Shown here one piece after another: positions 1-7,221 of a stretch of DNA of 38,168 bases. The position numbers were made by a program, and so were the translations under genes. The notes below the pieces were generated by a model. The model saw only the letters and a list, made by a program, of their open reading frames with translations, did not search any database and was not told the DNA's origin. Source of the DNA: Saprospiraceae bacterium (lineage in GTDB: Bacteria; Bacteroidota; Bacteroidia; Chitinophagales; Saprospiraceae); assembly GCA_020629035.1 (NCBI GenBank), contig JAHDEC010000031.1, forward strand, positions 1-38,168, in the 5' to 3' direction. The stretch's first letter is position 1, and the number at the start of each line of letters is the position of its first letter.

Positions 1-25
1 GCTCTACCAACTGAGCTAAGGCACC
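1..25 (-). tRNA. tRNA gene, 5' half only (cut by window edge)
   Basis: Read on the minus strand, these bases give an acceptor 5' strand GGTGCCT, then TA, then a D-arm GCTC-AGTTGGTA-GAGC. That is the standard first 25 nucleotides of a bacterial tRNA. The anticodon lies outside the window, so the amino acid cannot be stated. A consensus promoter lies about 55 bases upstream at 81-111. Confidence 0.9.
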
Positions 26-52
26 TACTTTTTTACTTTAAGTTGGTTTCCT

Positions 53-67
53 GAGGCTAAACGCCTC
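53..67 (-). other. Hairpin in the tRNA leader
   Basis: GAGGC (53-57) and GCCTC (63-67) form a perfect five-base inverted repeat around a five-base loop. It sits between the predicted tRNA promoter and the mature 5' end, so it should be in the precursor RNA. No T-run follows it, so it is not an obvious terminator. A processing role is only a guess. Confidence 0.4.
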
Positions 68-80
68 CATTAAAGCAACG

Positions 81-111
81 CAAATTTAGTTCCATTTATC
101 AAACAAGCAAA
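81..111 (-). promoter_or_regulatory. Promoter of the minus-strand tRNA gene
   Basis: On the minus strand TTTG (111-108) is followed by exactly 19 bases and then TAAATTTG (88-81). This is a full match to the Bacteroidota sigma-A promoter pattern. Transcription should start near 74, giving a leader of about 50 bases before the tRNA at 25. That leader contains the inverted repeat at 53-67. Confidence 0.75.
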
Positions 112-135
112 CATTATCTCTGTATTTTTATTCTT

Positions 136-630
136 ATGGCTAATTTGTTTAAAACTTATTCCCAAAATCTGGAGCTTTCGGGTGGAGAAAAAATTAAGGT
201 TATTGCTCACGAAAACAGTATTGTATCCGTAAAAATTATGGAGATCTTAGATAAAGAAACTCCTAATGAAATAACTGAGGAAGCCATTAAACAAATAAGA
301 GAGTATTTTGAAGAAGAAAGAAAACATTTTGATTTACCAATAGATTTATCAACAGGCGGAGCGTTTTACAAACAAGTTTGGGAACAACTCTTAACGATAC
401 CATATGGATCTACAATTAGCTACAAAGAACTGGCCATAAAGGTTGGAAACCCTAAAGCTTCTCGAGCAGTAGGACTAGCCAACGGGAAAAACCCAATACC
501 CATTATTGTTCCATGTCATCGAGTAATTGGAAGTAACGGCAAATTAACAGGTTATGCTTTAGGCTTAGATATGAAGCGACAATTGTTAAGATTAGAAGGC
601 GTTATCAAACAACAAAGTTTATTTAATTGA
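136..630 (+). CDS. ogt: Methylated-DNA--protein-cysteine S-methyltransferase (Ogt/MGMT)
   Basis: A suicide DNA repair protein that moves alkyl groups from O6-methylguanine or O4-methylthymine onto its own cysteine. The 164 residues match the usual length of the Ogt type. The C-terminal DNA-binding domain carries the active site PCHRVIGS with Cys127, preceded by the helix and arginine-finger region around 108-116 (KASRAVGLANG). The N-terminal domain is divergent, as is normal. The ATG at 136 gives the full N-terminus. The gene stands alone, with the tRNA gene diverging upstream and gldD 54 bases downstream on the same strand. A catalytically dead relative lies at 4878-5213. Confidence 0.93.
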   Translation: MANLFKTYSQNLELSGGEKIKVIAHENSIVSVKIMEILDKETPNEITEEAIKQIREYFEEERKHFDLPIDLSTGGAFYKQVWEQLLTIPYGSTISYKELAIKVGNPKASRAVGLANGKNPIPIIVPCHRVIGSNGKLTGYALGLDMKRQLLRLEGVIKQQSLFN

Positions 631-684
631 AGTATTCCTCTTGTGGGGTTATAGTAATTAGGAGAACAAGCTTAATTTTGTAAT

Positions 685-1287
685 ATGAGAAGTACCTTTT
701 TGTTGAGTTTAATCATTTTGCTGACTATTCTACTTGCTGCCTGTGGAGGAGAAGACGCCTATTTTCCAAAGCCAAGATTATACCCTAAAGTTAATTACCC
801 TGCAAAATCGTATGTAGCTTTTGATGAAGATTATTGTTCATTTGGGTTTGAAAGACCTGTTTATTCAGAGGTAAAACAAGATAAATACTTTTTTGAAGGA
901 AAACCTTTAGACCCCTGCTGGTTTGACTTAAAGATGGACACTTTAAATAGCGTGGTACACTTTAGCTATTTGCCAATTAAAAATAGATCACATTTTGATG
1001 AACTGATCAAAGATGCTTTTCGGCTCGTAAACGAACACAATAAAAAAGCAGAATATAGACAGGATCAAAAAATAGCTAATGACAAGGGAACAGGAGGAAT
1101 GTTATTTGAAGTAGATGGTCCAGTGGCTACTCCATTACAATTCTTCCTCACTGACTCTACTAGACATTTTTTAAGAGGAAGTTTATACTTTAATGCTAAA
1201 GTAAATCCAGACTCTATCGCACCCATATATGAATTTATAAAGGAAGATATTTACCACATACTATCCACTTTTGAATGGAGCGAATAA
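685..1287 (+). CDS. gldD: Gliding-motility lipoprotein GldD
   Basis: A 200-residue lipoprotein with a signal peptide and lipobox LAAC, lipidated at Cys20. The mature part has the GldD pattern: an early FPKPRLYPKVNYP segment, the aromatic/cysteine block CSFGFERPVYS, then CWFDLKMDTLNSVVHFSY, and later a GLLFEV-like strand (GGMLFEVDG). GldD is known as a component needed for Bacteroidota gliding and the linked type IX secretion machinery, located in the cell envelope. In flavobacteria it often sits near gldE, ssb and mutY. Here it lies between ogt and recA. A bidirectional terminator follows at 1290-1327. The family call is by recognition of sequence pattern. Confidence 0.82.
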   Translation: MRSTFLLSLIILLTILLAACGGEDAYFPKPRLYPKVNYPAKSYVAFDEDYCSFGFERPVYSEVKQDKYFFEGKPLDPCWFDLKMDTLNSVVHFSYLPIKNRSHFDELIKDAFRLVNEHNKKAEYRQDQKIANDKGTGGMLFEVDGPVATPLQFFLTDSTRHFLRGSLYFNAKVNPDSIAPIYEFIKEDIYHILSTFEWSE

Positions 1288-1327
1288 AAAAAGTAGAAAG
1301 AAAATCAATTCTTCCTACTTTATTTTA
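1284..1327. terminator. Bidirectional terminator between gldD and recA
   Basis: AAAGTAGAAAG (1290-1300) pairs with CTTCCTACTTT (1311-1321) with one internal mismatch around a ten-base loop. On the plus strand a T-rich tract follows (to 1327). On the minus strand a run of Ts follows (1284-1290). The position between convergent gldD and recA fits termination in both directions. Confidence 0.75.
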
Positions 1328-1347
1328 TCTCTTAAAAAATATCAATA

Positions 1348-2409
1348 CTATACCTCAGCAACCGTTTCTTCCACTACTTCTTCGGGCGTAGAAGTATCAA
1401 TGTCTGGGTTGTAAATATCCATTAATTTTTGTTCGATCTCTTCCGATAACTCTGGATTATCTAAAATAAACTGTTTAGCAGAGTCTCTACCCTGAGCAAT
1501 TTTAGTCCCATTATAACTATACCACGAACCACTTTTCTTGATTATTTCATTTTCGACACCTAAGTCAATAATTTCACCTGACTTTGAAATCCCTTCACCA
1601 AACATAATATCGAAAAGCGCAATTCTAAATGGAGGAGCAAGTTTATTCTTTACCACTTTAACTTTAGTGTGGTTTCCAATAACGTTGCCTTCTTTATCTT
1701 TTATAGAAGATCCAGAACGTCTTATATCTAATCGAATGGAAGCATAGAATTTTAATGCGTTACCACCAGTTGTTGTTTCCGGATTACCAAACATTACACC
1801 TATCTTCTCTCTTAATTGGTTAATAAAAATGCAGCAGCAGTTAGTTTTGCCAATAGCAGAAGTTAATTTTCTCATAGCTTGAGACATTAATCTAGCTTGA
1901 AGACCCATTTTAGAATCTCCCATTTCACCTTCTATTTCACTTCTAGGTACTAAGGCAGCTACAGAATCGATTACTATAATATCTATGGCACCTGAACGAA
2001 TTAGATGTTCCGTAATTTCCAGTGCTTGCTCACCATTATCAGGTTGAGAAATTAATAAGTTTTCAGTATCAACACCTAATGATTCAGCATAGGTTTTATC
2101 GAATGCATGTTCTGCATCTATGAAAGCTGCTATTCCACCATTTTTTTGGCACTCAGCAATTGCGTGAATGGTTAATGTGGTTTTTCCTGATGACTCTGGT
2201 CCATATATTTCTACTACACGACCTTTAGGTAAACCTCCAACGCCTAAGGCTATATCTAAGCTTAGGGAACCTGTGGAAATGGTATCAGCTTTTACAATTT
2301 GCTTGTCACCAAGTTTCATTATAGCTCCTTTTCCATAAGCTTTTTCGAGTTTGTCCATTGCTAAGCCTAGGGCTTTCATTTTGGCTTCTCGTTCTTTATT
2401 TACTGCCAT
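1348..2409 (-). CDS. recA: Recombinase RecA
   Basis: The strand-exchange ATPase of homologous recombination and SOS induction. The 353 residues are full length. Walker A is GPESSGKTT (70-78), Walker B is IIVID (144-148), the L1/L2 loop regions and the [10 protein letters not shown] segment are intact, and the C-terminus is acidic ([14 protein letters not shown]), as in other RecAs. The ATG start at 2409 gives the usual short N-terminus before the K-rich helix. Its own promoter lies at 2433-2463. No LexA-type palindrome was recognised upstream. It is transcribed in the same direction as the 78-residue gene upstream, but a strong terminator separates them. Confidence 0.98.
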   Translation of the reverse strand: MAVNKEREAKMKALGLAMDKLEKAYGKGAIMKLGDKQIVKADTISTGSLSLDIALGVGGLPKGRVVEIYGPESSGKTTLTIHAIAECQKNGGIAAFIDAEHAFDKTYAESLGVDTENLLISQPDNGEQALEITEHLIRSGAIDIIVIDSVAALVPRSEIEGEMGDSKMGLQARLMSQAMRKLTSAIGKTNCCCIFINQLREKIGVMFGNPETTTGGNALKFYASIRLDIRRSGSSIKDKEGNVIGNHTKVKVVKNKLAPPFRIALFDIMFGEGISKSGEIIDLGVENEIIKKSGSWYSYNGTKIAQGRDSAKQFILDNPELSEEIEQKLMDIYNPDIDTSTPEEVVEETVAEV

Positions 2410-2432
2410 ATTAAGATGTTTTTATATTAGAA

Positions 2433-2463
2433 CAAATGTAATGTATAAAGTAGTGACTACAAA
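2433..2463 (-). promoter_or_regulatory. recA promoter
   Basis: On the minus strand TTTG (2463-2460), 19 bases, then TACATTTG (2440-2433) match the Bacteroidota promoter pattern exactly. The predicted start is near 2426, about 17 bases before the recA ATG. The -33 element is built from the last Ts of the upstream terminator's T-run. Confidence 0.75.
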
Positions 2464-2502
2464 AAAAATAAACCGGATCACTAACAAAAGTGAGCCGGTT
2501 TA
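2458..2502 (-). terminator. Intrinsic terminator after the 78-residue gene
   Basis: TAAACCGG (2469-2476) pairs with CCGGTTTA (2495-2502), then one A/G mismatch, then TCACT (2478-2482) pairs with AGTGA (2489-2493) around a six-base loop. Reading on the minus strand, eight Ts follow (2468-2461). This is one of the strongest terminators in the window and separates the small upstream gene from recA. Confidence 0.9.
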
Positions 2503-2531
2503 CTCTAATTTATTAAATAAATTGCTAATTC

Positions 2532-2768
2532 TTAGAAAGCTGAATTCATTTCTCTAGTTCTGCTGTAAGAAAGTATGTTTTCCATACTTGCCTTATTTGG
2601 CAGAAACTTCACATTTGGAAGTTTTAGAAAAGATTTTTTAAGTCTTTTAAACTCGTCAGCTAATGAATAATCATGCGCTAAAGCATCTTCTACTTCTAAG
2701 GTTTCAAAGATGTCTGTTTCGCGGTAAAGATATTTAATAAGTAAATTTAAAGTGTAGCGTTTCTCCAT
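2532..2768 (-). CDS. Small conserved Bacteroidota protein, function unknown
   Basis: A soluble 78-residue protein with no signal peptide or membrane segment, probably mostly helical. It opens MEKRYTLNLLIKYLYRET, followed by an acidic stretch (LEVEDALAHDYS) and a basic segment (KRLKKSFLKLP). I recall very similar short proteins in many flavobacteria, annotated hypothetical. The ETLEVEDAL-type N-terminus recalls the short cytoplasmic part of some anti-sigma factors, but there is no membrane anchor and no zinc motif, so I assign no function. It has its own strong terminator. A seven-base inverted repeat (2791-2813) lies upstream. Confidence 0.7.
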   Translation of the reverse strand: MEKRYTLNLLIKYLYRETDIFETLEVEDALAHDYSLADEFKRLKKSFLKLPNVKFLPNKASMENILSYSRTREMNSAF

Positions 2769-2790
2769 GCAGTAAGATTAGGATGATTTA

Positions 2791-2813
2791 ATACTATATT
2801 AACTGAATAGTAT
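2791..2813. other. Inverted repeat upstream of the 78-residue gene
   Basis: ATACTAT (2791-2797) and ATAGTAT (2807-2813) form a perfect seven-base inverted repeat with a nine-base spacer. It lies in the 58-base gap between the DUF2147 gene end and the 78-residue gene start, both on the minus strand. There is no T-run on the exit side, so an operator or mRNA leader structure is as likely as a terminator. Confidence 0.35.
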
Positions 2814-2826
2814 CTTAAAATATTGT

Positions 2827-3249
2827 CTATTTAACTCGATACCAATATTGAGTTCTTCCTAACCATGAGAAACCTAAGTATCCTCGTACATATAATTTGT
2901 CTGGTCCATCAAGCTCCAAGTTACAACTATAGGTTTTTCCTGTTCCTGGATCAAGAATTTCACCGTTGGTATATCCATCACCGTCTTTTTCCATATCATA
3001 AAGAATAGTAAGACCCGTAATTGGTTTTCCTTGAAGATCTCCTTCACAAGGTGTACAGTGAGTAGCAGTTGCTCCTTCTAGTAACTTAATAACTTTGCCA
3101 TATAGCTTTCCATTTTCTTCATAGATTTCTACGTGAGATTTCTCCACGTTCTCTTCATCATCTATGGTCTTCCAAACACCAAAAACGCTTTGTGCTTGAA
3201 TCGAAGTCAGTAAAAAACTAAACATTAGAAGTGTAAAATATTTTTTCAT
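2827..3249 (-). CDS. Secreted DUF2147 family protein
   Basis: A 140-residue protein with an N-terminal signal peptide (MKKYFTLLMFSFLLTSIQAQS) and a mature domain of about 120 residues. The order FGVWKTIDDE, KLYGKVIKL, TILYDMEKDGDGYTNGEILDPGTGKTY, and the terminal LGFSWLGRTQYWYRV is the DUF2147 signature: a small all-beta exported domain of unknown role. Two cysteines (CTPC) lie in the GATATHCTPCEGD loop and could form a disulfide. It is the last gene of the operon 5213-2827, starting 15 bases after the aminotransferase stop. Confidence 0.85.
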   Translation of the reverse strand: MKKYFTLLMFSFLLTSIQAQSVFGVWKTIDDEENVEKSHVEIYEENGKLYGKVIKLLEGATATHCTPCEGDLQGKPITGLTILYDMEKDGDGYTNGEILDPGTGKTYSCNLELDGPDKLYVRGYLGFSWLGRTQYWYRVK

Positions 3250-3264
3250 GTTTTTGATTTTTAA

Positions 3265-4170
3265 TTAATTAAATATAGGCACACAATAATTAGGTACCGA
3301 AAGATTAAACGCTTTATTCAGTTTTTCAAATATGTCCGTTCCTGATTTATTTACGATTTTTCTACCATCAATCATAGTTATGGGTGTCAGTTCGCCCATG
3401 GTTCCACTACAAAATACTTGGTCAGCCGTATAAAGTTCAGTTAATGAAAGGTTCTTTTCTGTTGCAAAAACACCTTCTTCAATAGCTAGTTGCATGACCA
3501 TTCCTCTGGTTATGCCATGTAAACAAGCATCTGCAAAAGGGGTTAACAAGGCATCTCCTTTAACCATAAAAATATTGGTCCCGTTTAGTTCAGCAGCAAA
3601 ACCATCTTTATCTAACATTAAGGCAGCATCTGCGCCAGCCACATTTGATTGGATTTTTGCAAGGATATTATTTATTAGGTTGTTATGATGAATTTTAGAA
3701 TCCAAGAAAATAGGCGAGTTTCTTCTGATGGAAGATGTTACCACCGTTATGCCATGGTCATTATCATACACTGGCGCTTTATATTCAGGGAGAATTATTA
3801 AGCAAGTTCCTGATTGGTTGAGACGAGGATCCATGCCTGAAGTAATTTTTTCACCTCTGGTCAAGGTGAGTCTAATGTGCACACCATCATTCATTTGGTT
3901 GGCGATTAAGGTATCTTTTAAGGCCTTAATTATATCTTGATTAGAAGGAATATCAGTAAATGCCATAGCATGTGCAGAATCCTGGAGTCTCGATAAATGA
4001 CGGTCTAGGAGATAAATTCCTTGAGGATAAAGACGAAGTCCTTCCCAAACAGCATCACCACCTTGAACCACACTATCGAAAACAGATACTTTGGCATCTG
4101 CTCTTGATACAATTTGGTTTTTTACATAGACTTTTATATCCTTATTTCTCTCATCAAATGTCTGAAGCAT
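3265..4170 (-). CDS. Class IV PLP aminotransferase (branched-chain/D-amino-acid type)
   Basis: A pyridoxal-phosphate enzyme of the BCAT/D-alanine transaminase/aminodeoxychorismate lyase fold. The PLP lysine is predicted at Lys159 (DSKIHHNN), and Glu194 lies in AAELNGTNIFMV, the fold's conserved E-x-x-x-x-N element. The DSVVQGGDAVWEGLRLY segment near 32-48 is also typical. The 301 residues match the usual length. The start follows the sulfotransferase stop by one base (TAA-T-ATG), so the two should be translationally coupled. Substrate cannot be fixed from sequence: branched-chain amino acids are the default, but the genes around it are not an ilv cluster. Confidence 0.85.
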   Translation of the reverse strand: MLQTFDERNKDIKVYVKNQIVSRADAKVSVFDSVVQGGDAVWEGLRLYPQGIYLLDRHLSRLQDSAHAMAFTDIPSNQDIIKALKDTLIANQMNDGVHIRLTLTRGEKITSGMDPRLNQSGTCLIILPEYKAPVYDNDHGITVVTSSIRRNSPIFLDSKIHHNNLINNILAKIQSNVAGADAALMLDKDGFAAELNGTNIFMVKGDALLTPFADACLHGITRGMVMQLAIEEGVFATEKNLSLTELYTADQVFCSGTMGELTPITMIDGRKIVNKSGTDIFEKLNKAFNLSVPNYCVPIFN

Positions 4171-4171
4171 A

Positions 4172-4885
4172 TTAAATTTTTAAAGCTTGTTCGTTCATAG
4201 TATTATAGTAAGGTAATACTAATTCGTAAATACTAGTTAGTTGTTTATTTAGTTCAATGTTGTCGCTAGTTTTAACACTAAAACCAGTACTGTTGTGTAC
4301 GTTTTTATACCAGTACTTTGCCCAAATTCCATCAATTTTTCGAGGACCTTTTATCCAAGACAGCATTGATCTTTCGAAAGGAATATCGATGGCTTTGCAT
4401 AAAACAGGAAGATAGGCTGCAGGATTCTCGAGTAAATCGTCAGAATTTACAATGATGTATGGTTTAGCATTTTCTTGTAAGAATTGACAAATCTTGTATT
4501 GTTCAATAATTCCAATATCCTTGGCTGCAAAACGAGGCATCACCTTCTGAAAAGAGTATATCACGCGTTTAGGGTCTCTGATTAGGACAACATTGGTCAG
4601 TGTTAATAGAAAATCGAGCGGCATTTCGATTACATGGTGAGCCATGTTTTTTATAAACCAATGTTGGTTTTCGTTGAGTTGTCTGATATCCTTTAACAGT
4701 GTTTTTTTATCAGTTGCTAAGGAACTAATTACTTCGTCTTTTCCTGGATGGTTAAGATCGTTATGGTTTAAATAGTGAGCATAAAATGGTTCGTCTATAC
4801 CTGTACAATCTGATCGATTATCAAAAGAGTACATCATGGCAGTGGATATATTTCTAGGGCCCGAAATCAAATGGATCTTAGCCAT
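4172..4885 (-). CDS. Sulfotransferase-like protein
   Basis: A 237-residue protein whose N-terminus, HLISGPRNISTAMMYSFDNR, has the layout of the 5'-phosphosulfate binding loop of PAPS-dependent sulfotransferases. LIRDP at 101-105 followed by KRVIYSF fits the 3'-phosphate-binding strand. No signal peptide or membrane helix. Sulfation of an unknown acceptor, or a related nucleotide-dependent reaction, is the family expectation. It overlaps the upstream alkyltransferase-like gene by 8 bases and is one base from the aminotransferase, so the three should be made from one mRNA. The acceptor is unknown. Confidence 0.72.
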   Translation of the reverse strand: MAKIHLISGPRNISTAMMYSFDNRSDCTGIDEPFYAHYLNHNDLNHPGKDEVISSLATDKKTLLKDIRQLNENQHWFIKNMAHHVIEMPLDFLLTLTNVVLIRDPKRVIYSFQKVMPRFAAKDIGIIEQYKICQFLQENAKPYIIVNSDDLLENPAAYLPVLCKAIDIPFERSMLSWIKGPRKIDGIWAKYWYKNVHNSTGFSVKTSDNIELNKQLTSIYELVLPYYNTMNEQALKI

Positions 4886-5213
4886 TCTTTAAGATGTTTT
4901 CAGGATGCCAGAATAAGTCTTTAAAATTGATGACTGTATTATCCACCACTTCTATTCCCTCTGCTTCTAAACGTTCTTGCATAAGGGTAGGTGTGGGAAA
5001 GGCGTTTCTTCCTGATAATTCTCCTTTTCTATTGAGTACACGATGAGCAGGTACTTTTATTTCAGAAAGTGAACATTTATTCAATGCCCAGCCTACCATT
5101 CTGGCAGAGCCAAGTGCTAGGAAATCGGCTATAGCTCCGTAATTTGTAACTCGTTCTTCCGGAATCATACAAGTCACATCAAAAACCTTTTGAAAATAGT
5201 CTTTATGCTCCAA
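4878..5213 (-). CDS. Alkyltransferase-like protein (ATL), non-catalytic MGMT relative
   Basis: A 111-residue protein made of only the DNA-binding domain of MGMT. The active-site motif reads VPAHRV, with Ala56 where the acceptor cysteine should be. It therefore cannot accept alkyl groups. ATL proteins are known to flip and bind O6-alkylguanine and hand it to nucleotide excision repair. Tyr25 and the arginine finger Arg38 (GSARMVGWAL) are kept, as expected for a binder. The start is TTG at 5213. No in-frame ATG upstream was found, and the first internal Met (16) would delete part of the fold. First gene of the operon with the sulfotransferase. Confidence 0.87.
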   Translation of the reverse strand: MEHKDYFQKVFDVTCMIPEERVTNYGAIADFLALGSARMVGWALNKCSLSEIKVPAHRVLNRKGELSGRNAFPTPTLMQERLEAEGIEVVDNTVINFKDLFWHPENILKNG

Positions 5214-5254
5214 GGTGTTATTTTAGAGGTGTAATTTACAGTTAAGAACATTTT

Positions 5255-5788
5255 ATGACCAAGTTTTTTGCAAAAAATATAAGCCACTTAACCGATGCCC
5301 GATATTTCTCGGCAATGGGAGTGGAATGGATGAGTTTTTTATTAGGGGGAAAGGGCATTTCAGTGCCCGCGTTTCACGGCATAGTTGAGTGGATTGAGGG
5401 ACCGAATATTGCCATCGAAGGAACAAGTGATACAAGTATTTTAAGTGAATATACAAGTATAAAAGAAGCTGGTTTTATAGACCCTTCAGAAGAAAATATT
5501 CTTCAGATAGGAGTCGATATGTGGTCACAGGCCCCATATGATTTAGAAGCTAAAGCAGTATTGCTCACGGCCACTACCATCGGCGAAATAAGGGATCATG
5601 CTGTATTTTTGGGAGAACAGACAACGCCCTATTTTCTTGATGCAAATTTTAGCAATGAAGAGTTGATTACTATTGCTAAAGAAATCCCGAATCTGGGGAT
5701 TGCTATTTTAGGATCAAGTGAGGAGAAGTTAGGTTTTAAAGATTTTGATGAAATCGATCAGTTGTTTGAGGCGCTTGGGTATGACTAG
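5255..5788 (+). CDS. TrpF-like (phosphoribosylanthranilate isomerase-like) protein, probably non-catalytic
   Basis: A 177-residue cytoplasmic protein that looks like a shortened beta/alpha barrel of the TrpF family. The start TKFFAKNISHLTDARYFSAMGVEWMSF follows the TrpF order (KICGIT..DA..A...GAD..GF). The end, LGSSEEKLGFKDFDEIDQLFEALG, resembles the TrpF C-terminal phosphate-loop segment SSGVE..PG.KD....FF. The catalytic cysteine of the KICG motif is missing, the barrel is about 25 residues short, and there are no other trp genes here. I infer a non-catalytic or re-purposed paralogue. It diverges from the ATL operon (41-base gap) and converges on thrC. Confidence 0.6.
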   Translation: MTKFFAKNISHLTDARYFSAMGVEWMSFLLGGKGISVPAFHGIVEWIEGPNIAIEGTSDTSILSEYTSIKEAGFIDPSEENILQIGVDMWSQAPYDLEAKAVLLTATTIGEIRDHAVFLGEQTTPYFLDANFSNEELITIAKEIPNLGIAILGSSEEKLGFKDFDEIDQLFEALGYD

Positions 5789-5801
5789 TTTATGAGGCAT
5801 G

Positions 5802-5820
5802 GGTTTTCAAAACCTTAATT
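5802..5820. terminator. Weak hairpin between convergent genes
   Basis: GGTTT and AAACC (5802-5814) can pair around a three-base loop, followed by TTAATT. It sits in the 37-base gap between the TrpF-like gene and thrC. The stem is short and the tract imperfect, so termination is only possible. Confidence 0.3.
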
Positions 5821-5825
5821 TATAG

Positions 5826-7127
5826 CTAGAAACTAATTTTTTGTAACAAATACCCTTTAAATTCCTCATAATTAGAGATAATGGTTGACACTTTTTTCTT
5901 TCCCATCACCGATTGAATTTGTGGAGGTAAAGCTTGTTTTGTCTGGCTAACCTCTTCTACCACATCTAAAAATTTGGTAGGGTGTGCGGTTTCTAAAAAG
6001 ACACAGTGTGCATCATGCCCTTTTAAATATGCTTGGCAACCAAGGTAGCCTACCGCGCCATGCGGATCAGCTACATAGTCATAATCGTTAAACATTTCTA
6101 ACATAGCTGTTTTCGTTGCTTCATCCGAAAAACTATAGGCAGATACATTTTCTTTTAGGGTGGAAAAATCGTGTTTATAGATTGCTTGTATTCGAACAAA
6201 ATTGCTTGGCTTTCCTACATCCATAGCGTTGCTTATGGTTTGTATGGTCGGTTTAGGCTTATATAACTGAGTCTTTAAATACTCTGCTACCGCATTATTT
6301 TCATTGTTAGAAGCTATAAAATGATTAATGGGTAGACCTAATTGTTGAGCCATCATACCAGCACAGATATTGCCAAAATTCCCACTGGGGACAGAAAAGA
6401 CAATGTTAGGATGCTTTTTATGTAAATGTTTGTAGGCAAACATAAAATAAAACATTTGCGGTAACCAGCGAGCTACATTAATAGAATTAGCAGAACTCAG
6501 TTGCATTTGGTTAATGAGATCTAGGTCCAAGAACGCGGTTTTAACCATGGCTTGACAATCATCGAAAGTTCCCTTCACCTCTAAGGCGCTAATATTTTTT
6601 CCTAATGTAGTTAACTGTTTTTCTTGAATATCACTCACTTTTCCACTTGGGTATAGTATAACTACATTAACACCTTTGATATCTAAGAAACCGCTAGCAA
6701 CTGCTGCACCTGTATCTCCAGATGTAGCTACTAATACAGTTACTTCTTCCGAATTATTTTGGTTAAAATATGCCAAGCATCTAGCCATAAAGCGAGCACC
6801 AACATCTTTAAAAGCCATGGTTGGTCCATGAAATAGTTCTAAAGTGGAAATGTTCTGACCTAAACCTATCAAGGGAAAATCAAAGGAAAGTGTTTCTTCT
6901 ATGATAGACCTTAATATATCTCCTGGAATATCTGGTCCTACAAATTGTTTGATGCTATTAAAGGCTATCTCTGTATTTGAAAAATGATCGATATTATCAA
7001 AAAAAGTCTTTGGCAGTGGAGTTATCTTTTCAGGGAAATATAAGCCCTTATCTGGGGCCAATGCATTGATTACGGCCTTTTTAAAGGACACCTTTGGCGC
7101 TTGATTATTTAGACTATAATACTTCAT
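5826..7127 (-). CDS. thrC: Threonine synthase
   Basis: Converts O-phospho-L-homoserine to L-threonine with PLP, the last step of threonine synthesis. The 433 residues match the long (enterobacterial) ThrC class. The PLP lysine is Lys107 in GPTMAFKDVGARF. The N-terminal domain YYSLNNQAPKVSF and the SGDTGAAVASGF and SVPSGNFGNICAG phosphate/PLP loops are all present. It lies 94 bases after thrB and is probably co-transcribed with it. No thrA lies in the window. Confidence 0.96.
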   Translation of the reverse strand: MKYYSLNNQAPKVSFKKAVINALAPDKGLYFPEKITPLPKTFFDNIDHFSNTEIAFNSIKQFVGPDIPGDILRSIIEETLSFDFPLIGLGQNISTLELFHGPTMAFKDVGARFMARCLAYFNQNNSEEVTVLVATSGDTGAAVASGFLDIKGVNVVILYPSGKVSDIQEKQLTTLGKNISALEVKGTFDDCQAMVKTAFLDLDLINQMQLSSANSINVARWLPQMFYFMFAYKHLHKKHPNIVFSVPSGNFGNICAGMMAQQLGLPINHFIASNNENNAVAEYLKTQLYKPKPTIQTISNAMDVGKPSNFVRIQAIYKHDFSTLKENVSAYSFSDEATKTAMLEMFNDYDYVADPHGAVGYLGCQAYLKGHDAHCVFLETAHPTKFLDVVEEVSQTKQALPPQIQSVMGKKKVSTIISNYEEFKGYLLQKISF

Positions 7128-7221
7128 TTGGTTGTTTGGTTTTGAAGGATCATGTTAAAAACGAATGCTACTTGAGGATTATAAAGTCCCTCATAAGAAG
7201 TTGATGTAGAGAAAAGGGAAC

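Noticed and set aside
673-680. TAATTTTG box just before gldD
   Set aside because: It matches TAnnTTTG, but the 19-base-upstream box is TATA rather than TTTG and the mRNA would begin inside or after the start codon.
5253-5456. Antisense open frame over the TrpF-like gene
   Set aside because: It has no homology-like features and is a shadow of the coding frame on the other strand.
7128-7221. TGAGG/CCTCA inverted repeat between thrB and thrC
   Set aside because: Only five bases with an 11-base spacer and no T-run; too weak to call a terminator.
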